Shown: positions 5,858 through 9,809 of the stretch, one piece after another | Numbering within the stretch: the stretch's first letter is position 1 | How the letters are laid out: every line of letters starts with the position of its first letter | Source: Oscillospiraceae bacterium | GTDB lineage: Bacteria; Bacillota_A; Clostridia; Oscillospirales; Oscillospiraceae | Reading direction: 5' to 3' | Assembly: GCA_017936985.1 (NCBI GenBank) | Contig: JAGBEM010000201.1 | Coordinates: forward strand, 1-9,809 | DNA: 9,809 bases | Program-made: the position numbers and the translations under genes | Notes under the pieces: generated by a model | What the model saw: only the letters and a program-made list of their open reading frames with translations | What the model was told of the DNA's origin: nothing | Database searches by the model: none

Positions 5858-7522
5858 TTACAATTTATGAAGTTTACGGTATGTGGTGGGGCTGATACCT
5901 TCAGAATTTTGGAAGACCTCGGCAAAATAAGAGTCACTGCCAAAACCACATTTTGCTGCAATATCAGAGATCTTATCAGCGCTGTTGATCAAGGCATATT
6001 TTGCCATAGTCAGCCGCAATTCATTGCGGTAGTCCAGAATGGTAATGCCGGTACAGCGCTTGAACAAATGGCACATATAGTAACGACTGATGCAAAGCTC
6101 CTGCGCCATAGCGGTCAAGGAAAAATCTTCACTGACATGGCTGCGCACCCAATTTTGAATCCGCTCCACCATAGGATTGACCGGTTCGGTACCTCCGGAC
6201 ATCGTTCTGGTTGCTGCGATGATCTTGGTCAAAAGCTCGATGCTTTGGCACCCACCGGATGCAAAATCTGCAATCATCTGATCCAATACCACTTGTTGCT
6301 GCGGATTTTGATTCACACAGCTAATTGGATAGGCATCAAAAACAGACTTCAAAATCTGATCGTCATTGCTGTTTTTCAGCAATATAGCAGCAAACTCTCT
6401 ATCAGAATACCGATTCGGCTCCCCAAAAGGGTTAGGATCATCGCCTTCATAAGCGCCCAGAGCAGAAACTACACGGGCAAGATACGAACCGGAGACACTG
6501 ACCTTACCTTCCAGGATCTCCTGTTCGGTAACACGGCTCAGCAGGATCTCCCGGGCACAGGAAGTGGCTTCTGCCAGATCCTTTTTATAGGCACCGCGCT
6601 CCCGGTCATAGGTGATGTAAATGTAACCGTCGTCCGCTTCTTTTACATCAGGATAAGAAACATCACTGCGCGGGTCCAGCAGCAACTGAGCGCACCAAGT
6701 CTTACCGTCATCGTCAGAAAGAAGTGCTGTCAAATTATTGCGCTTGAAGAAATTGACATGGTTAATAAGTAGAATACGCCCGGATTTCAACCGGCAGATA
6801 TGAAAACGGGAACTGGGACCACCTAGGCCGCTGTCGGAGTCTTCGCTCCAGGTCTTACCGCGGTCACTGGAGAAGGACTGTCCAATGCCGTAGAATGTTC
6901 TGACCAGCATCCACAACCGCCCATCCTGCAGTTCCAAAACCATATGCTCATCAAAATGACGCTTACGCACATCCGCACTGCCCAGGCGAACAAAGGTCTT
7001 GCCGTTGTCTGAGGTTTTATAGACAAAAGAGCCCTTATCCGGTGTCTTACTGTCAAACTGCGGCGGCAAAGAACGGATCCCCGGACCCCAGACTGCCAGT
7101 GGGAACAGCCATTCGCCTGTGGACAGGACCACAGGCTTGTTCATCATAATATCATGACCGATCTTAAATGGTTCACTCCAACGGAGCACATCTGCATCTG
7201 GTTCATCACAAATAGAACCGTAAAGAGCATCATCCGGGCATATGGACCAGGTAAACCAGAGTCTACCCAACGGATCGATCCAAAGACAGGGGTCGTAACA
7301 ACGGTATCCACCCATGTATGCTGCAACTATGGGCTCCGTAAAGGCTACGCCATCGTCAGATTTTACAACCATAGCGAAGTTTCCGATCTCTTCTTTGACA
7401 CCACCAGAGTAGAATGTAACAAATATCCTCCCTTTTGTGGTAACTTCCACACTGGGAATACCCTGCCAAAGGCGCTTTTCGGTATAAAAACGGCGAAGCT
7501 CACTTGGATCTGTGATCAGCAT
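5858..7522 (-). CDS. Sialidase-like beta-propeller fused to AraC-type DNA-binding domain
   Basis: A 554-residue fusion. Residues about 1-365 form a sialidase-superfamily (BNR/Asp-box) propeller. Asp-boxes are visible at 170-177 (TSDNGKTF), 218-225 (SSDRGKTW) and 269-276 (SDDDGKTW), with a degenerate one at 54-61. The segment SYPDVKEADDGYIYITYDRER (289-309) is typical of this exo-alpha-sialidase-like group. A helical linker (about 372-445) leads to an AraC/XylS module (about 450-554) with two helix-turn-helices at 467-492 and 517-550, ending in the usual GISPTTYRK. There is no signal peptide, so it should act in the cytoplasm as a transcription factor whose propeller binds, or perhaps hydrolyses, a glycan. 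The FRIP motif of true sialidases appears here as QGIP (20-23), so the first Arg of the triad is missing. The start at 7522 is chosen for AAAGGGG at 7531-7537 and the nearby promoter. An upstream in-frame TTG at 7582 has no such support. No transporter or glycosidase neighbours it. Target genes are unknown. Confidence 0.85.
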   Translation of the reverse strand: MLITDPSELRRFYTEKRLWQGIPSVEVTTKGRIFVTFYSGGVKEEIGNFAMVVKSDDGVAFTEPIVAAYMGGYRCYDPCLWIDPLGRLWFTWSICPDDALYGSICDEPDADVLRWSEPFKIGHDIMMNKPVVLSTGEWLFPLAVWGPGIRSLPPQFDSKTPDKGSFVYKTSDNGKTFVRLGSADVRKRHFDEHMVLELQDGRLWMLVRTFYGIGQSFSSDRGKTWSEDSDSGLGGPSSRFHICRLKSGRILLINHVNFFKRNNLTALLSDDDGKTWCAQLLLDPRSDVSYPDVKEADDGYIYITYDRERGAYKKDLAEATSCAREILLSRVTEQEILEGKVSVSGSYLARVVSALGAYEGDDPNPFGEPNRYSDREFAAILLKNSNDDQILKSVFDAYPISCVNQNPQQQVVLDQMIADFASGGCQSIELLTKIIAATRTMSGGTEPVNPMVERIQNWVRSHVSEDFSLTAMAQELCISRYYMCHLFKRCTGITILDYRNELRLTMAKYALINSADKISDIAAKCGFGSDSYFAEVFQNSEGISPTTYRKLHKL

Positions 7523-7530
7523 AATGCAAT

Positions 7531-7537
7531 CCCCTTT
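7531..7537 (-). promoter_or_regulatory. Ribosome binding site deciding the start of the propeller-AraC gene
   Basis: On the minus strand AAAGGGG lies eight bases before ATG 7522. It favours this start over the in-frame ATG pair near 7552 and the TTG at 7582, which would add 20 residues unrelated to the propeller. Confidence 0.65.
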
Positions 7538-7547
7538 CTTTTTCTCC

Positions 7548-7556
7548 ATCATAGCA
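7548..7556 (-). promoter_or_regulatory. Possible extended -10 promoter of the propeller-AraC gene
   Basis: On the minus strand TGCTATGAT (7548-7556) fits an extended -10 element. No good -35 box is seen at the usual distance. The start point would be near 7541, giving a leader of about 20 nt that holds the ribosome binding site. The gene could also be read through from the upstream radA-Nudix transcript, since I see no terminator in the 71-nt gap. Confidence 0.4.
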
Positions 7557-7593
7557 GGTAAAAAAGCCAGAAGATATAACAAAATTGTTTTCT

Positions 7594-8508
7594 TTACAAA
7601 GCCAAAAGATCATCCAGGTAAGAATAATGCACCATTGCACCGTCTTGGCGCATCTGCAGGATCTGGTCCTTAGATGCGTATTTTACATCGCAGGTCTCCC
7701 CTTCCAGCAAAACTACATCAGAAAGGTCAAAATCTTGATGGAAGAGCCAAATATCACAAATATCTTCATCTTCCGTGATGGAGAAAAGCATTTCACCCTT
7801 TGCAGGATCCAGCTGCAGGCCAGTCTCCTCTCGCACTTCCCGCAGTGCGGCAGTGAGGCTGTCATCACCTGCCAGTGCCGAGCCACCGGTCGTCTCCCAC
7901 ATATTGGGGAAGCCTTTATTGGGGCTGCGCTTGGTCATTAAGTACTGACCTTGGCTGTTCCTCATCCAAACGTGGACAACAAGGTGATACTCACCCGGTG
8001 GAAGAAAATCTCCTCTGCGGTGCAGTCTGCCGGTCGGATTGCGGTCCTTATCAATAACATCCCACATCTCCCCTGCTCCAGATTGCAGGTTTAACCAACC
8101 CTGTATCCATCTGTGAAGCTGGGGCTGAATGTCTGGATAGGTCAAGTCCTTGGGCAGAATCTCAAACTGTGCAGTCTTTCCGATCTCAGAGTTCATGGGT
8201 ACTTCACCAAGAGTATGCACATCTGCAAAATACAGCATCCCGTAAGTAAGCTCGCCGTTTTGCTCCACGCTGTAGCTGCCGATCCGGTGGATATTCGCAT
8301 CTGCTACGCCGGTTTCTTCCCAAAGCTCACGGCGCGCGGTTTCATCGATTGGCTCACCGATCTCCCGGTGACCTCCCGGAATCTCCCAGGTGCTGCGCTG
8401 CTTATGTCTGCAAAGGATCCACCGATTTTGATACCGGGCACAGACCACAGCAAATTGGATATTTTCTTCTTTTGCAGGACATTGAGAATAAAATTTCATT
8501 TGTGTCAT
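7594..8508 (-). CDS. Double Nudix hydrolase
   Basis: A 304-residue protein made of two Nudix domains. Nudix enzymes hydrolyse nucleoside diphosphates linked to another group, such as oxidised nucleotides. Domain 1 (about 15-125) has a complete Nudix box starting at Gly46: Glu52, then REL and EETGV (60-68). Domain 2 (about 148-300) resembles isopentenyl-diphosphate-isomerase/YfcD-type Nudix proteins, with MWDVIDKDRNPTGRLHRRG (148-166). Its box starts at Gly209, but Asp215 replaces the usual first Glu; REVREETGL (223-231) is intact. Both sites could therefore be active, or domain 2 could have a shifted role. ATG 8508 lies two bases after the radA stop codon and has no clear Shine-Dalgarno site, so translation is probably coupled to radA. 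Alternative starts are GTG 8514 and ATG 8499. Co-expression with RadA suggests nucleotide-pool or repair-related housecleaning (inference). Confidence 0.87.
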   Translation of the reverse strand: MTQMKFYSQCPAKEENIQFAVVCARYQNRWILCRHKQRSTWEIPGGHREIGEPIDETARRELWEETGVADANIHRIGSYSVEQNGELTYGMLYFADVHTLGEVPMNSEIGKTAQFEILPKDLTYPDIQPQLHRWIQGWLNLQSGAGEMWDVIDKDRNPTGRLHRRGDFLPPGEYHLVVHVWMRNSQGQYLMTKRSPNKGFPNMWETTGGSALAGDDSLTAALREVREETGLQLDPAKGEMLFSITEDEDICDIWLFHQDFDLSDVVLLEGETCDVKYASKDQILQMRQDGAMVHYSYLDDLLAL

Positions 8509-8510
8509 GA

Positions 8511-9809
8511 TCACATCGCCATTTCTATCGCTTCAAGCAAATTCCGAACGCGGTAAACATTCAAGCAAGATGGAACTTCTAATTTTTCTGCACCGTTTTT
8601 CGGTATAATACACTTCTTAAAACCAAGTCTTGCAACTTCAGCAAGACGTTGATTCATATGAGACACGCTGCGGATCTCGCCGGTCAAACCCACTTCACCA
8701 ATGGCAACCAGATCATCCGGGATCGGTGCATCCCGATAAGAAGACGCAACTGCCAGCACCACAGGCAGATCCGCGCCTGGCTCGTCCAGTCGCAGTCCGC
8801 CGATCACATTAATATAGCCGTCAAACATACTCAGCTTCATTCCGGTGCGCTTTTCTGCAACTGCCAGCAGCAGAGCTGCCCGGTTGAAATCAAAGCCGTC
8901 TGATGTGCGTCTGGGCACATTGAAGCTGGTCTTGGAAACCAATGCCTGGACCTCTGCCAAAATCGGACGAGTACCTTCCATCACGCAGGCTACGCAGGTA
9001 CCGGATGCTCCCTCCGGGCGCCCCTCAAGGAGCATCTGAGAGGGATTCGGGACTTCCACAAGCCCGGTATCTGCCATCTCAAAGACACCGATCTCATTGG
9101 TGGAGCCAAAGCGGTTCTTTGCAGCACGGAGAAGCCGGTAAGAGGAATTTGGATCACCCTCAAAGTACAGAACGCAGTCCACCATATGCTCCAGCACCTT
9201 AGGGCCTGCAATGTTGCCGTCCTTGTTGATATGCCCCACAACAAATACCGTGATCCCCTGCTGCTTGCTCAGCTGCATCATGGTCATAGTGCAGTCCTTG
9301 ACCTGGGATACGCTGCCTGGGGCAGATTCATTTTCTTCATTGTAAAGAGTCTGGATAGAGTCCACGATGAGAATATCCGGTTTGCAATCTTCAACCGCTT
9401 CCAGAATATCAGAAAGCCTGGTTTCCGAGAAAATCAGCAGTTCAGCAGGTTCTACCCCAAGGCGCTGAGCACGGAGCTTCAGCTGCCGCTCGCTTTCTTC
9501 ACCGGAAACATACAGAACTCTGCGTTCCTTGCACAATTGGTCACAGATCTGCAGCAGCAGCGTAGACTTGCCGATTCCTGGCGCACCACCTACAAGGACC
9601 AGAGAGCCGGCCACAGCGCCGCCGCCGAGAACACGGTCAAGTTCACCCATACCGGTTAAAAAACGGATCTCGTCACCGCTGGTGACCTGGGAGATACTTT
9701 GAGGCTTACGGCTGCCACCAATAGGTGCAGGTTTTGCCTTACCCACCGCAACCGGCTTTTCAATATGTTCTTCCATGGTATTAAACGCACCGCAGCTGGG
9801 GCAGCGGCC
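8511..9809 (-). CDS. radA: DNA repair protein RadA (Sms), 5' end cut by the window
   Basis: A RecA-like, DnaB-related ATPase that drives branch migration during homologous recombination and repair. The reading frame runs to the last base of the window, so the first roughly 20 residues are missing. The frame upstream of the ATG at 9776 encodes GRCPSCGAFNTM, the second half of the N-terminal C4 zinc finger, so that ATG is internal. In the visible 432 residues, Walker A GGAPGIGKS is at 74-82, LYVSGEES at about 99-106, the Walker B-like ILIVDSIQTLY at about 146-156, and the RadA signature KNRFG at 231-235. A Lon-protease-like C-terminal domain follows (about 270-432). The motifs are intact. It is the first visible gene of a minus-strand set, and its stop TGA is nested with the start of the Nudix gene. 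Confidence 0.96.
   Translation of the reverse strand, partial: GRCPSCGAFNTMEEHIEKPVAVGKAKPAPIGGSRKPQSISQVTSGDEIRFLTGMGELDRVLGGGAVAGSLVLVGGAPGIGKSTLLLQICDQLCKERRVLYVSGEESERQLKLRAQRLGVEPAELLIFSETRLSDILEAVEDCKPDILIVDSIQTLYNEENESAPGSVSQVKDCTMTMMQLSKQQGITVFVVGHINKDGNIAGPKVLEHMVDCVLYFEGDPNSSYRLLRAAKNRFGSTNEIGVFEMADTGLVEVPNPSQMLLEGRPEGASGTCVACVMEGTRPILAEVQALVSKTSFNVPRRTSDGFDFNRAALLLAVAEKRTGMKLSMFDGYINVIGGLRLDEPGADLPVVLAVASSYRDAPIPDDLVAIGEVGLTGEIRSVSHMNQRLAEVARLGFKKCIIPKNGAEKLEVPSCLNVYRVRNLLEAIEMAM

Noticed and set aside
5837..6772. Plus-strand open frame of 311 codons opposite the propeller-AraC gene
   Set aside because: The minus strand encodes AraC helix-turn-helices and Asp-boxes; the plus frame would also cross the convergent terminator.
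7523..7593. Terminator between the Nudix and propeller-AraC genes
   Set aside because: There is a T6 run on the minus strand and a 5-bp AACAA/TTGTT mini-hairpin, but no GC-rich stem directly precedes the T-run.
8511..9776. ATG 9776 as the true radA start
   Set aside because: The frame continues upstream as GRCPSCGAFNT, half of the conserved RadA zinc finger, so the gene is cut by the window edge.

Overview
The window looks like chromosomal DNA of a low-to-mid GC member of the Clostridia (Bacillota), plausibly a gut Oscillospirales-type organism. This rests on Bacillota-like PfkA and RadA sequences, strong AGGAGG-type ribosome binding sites, a textbook TTGACA-17-TATACT promoter and compact operons. 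The genus is inference; no rRNA or other marker is present.

Layout. The minus-strand gene pfkA (115-1086) comes first, with its own promoter and a 16-bp-stem terminator. Across a 174-bp divergent intergenic region, a plus-strand operon of three genes runs from 1261 to 3979: two unrelated alpha/beta-hydrolase esterases and an ATP-grasp ligase, each pair separated by 11 nt. A long hairpin terminator ends it. Next is an AT-rich stretch (about 4086-4815) with two further inverted repeats, a candidate palindromic operator on a promoter, and an orphan 157-residue protein. A XerC/XerD-type tyrosine recombinase (4820-5821) follows. It converges through a shared hairpin on a minus-strand set: radA (cut by the window end), a double-Nudix protein translationally coupled to it, and a sialidase-like beta-propeller fused to an AraC-type DNA-binding domain.

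How the genes work together. PfkA is housekeeping glycolysis. RadA (recombination and repair branch migration) and the Nudix protein (hydrolysis of nucleotide-type pyrophosphates) form a plausible repair/sanitation pair. The esterase-esterase-ATP-grasp operon looks like a small make-and-release or modify-and-hydrolyse pathway for an unknown carboxylate-derived metabolite. The propeller-AraC fusion looks like a cytoplasmic regulator that may sense a carbohydrate through an enzyme-like fold. It has no transporter or glycosidase next to it, so its target is not evident here.

The strongest leads for something undescribed are the esterase/ATP-grasp operon and the sialidase-like/AraC fusion. The palindrome-controlled AT-rich orphan gene comes next.
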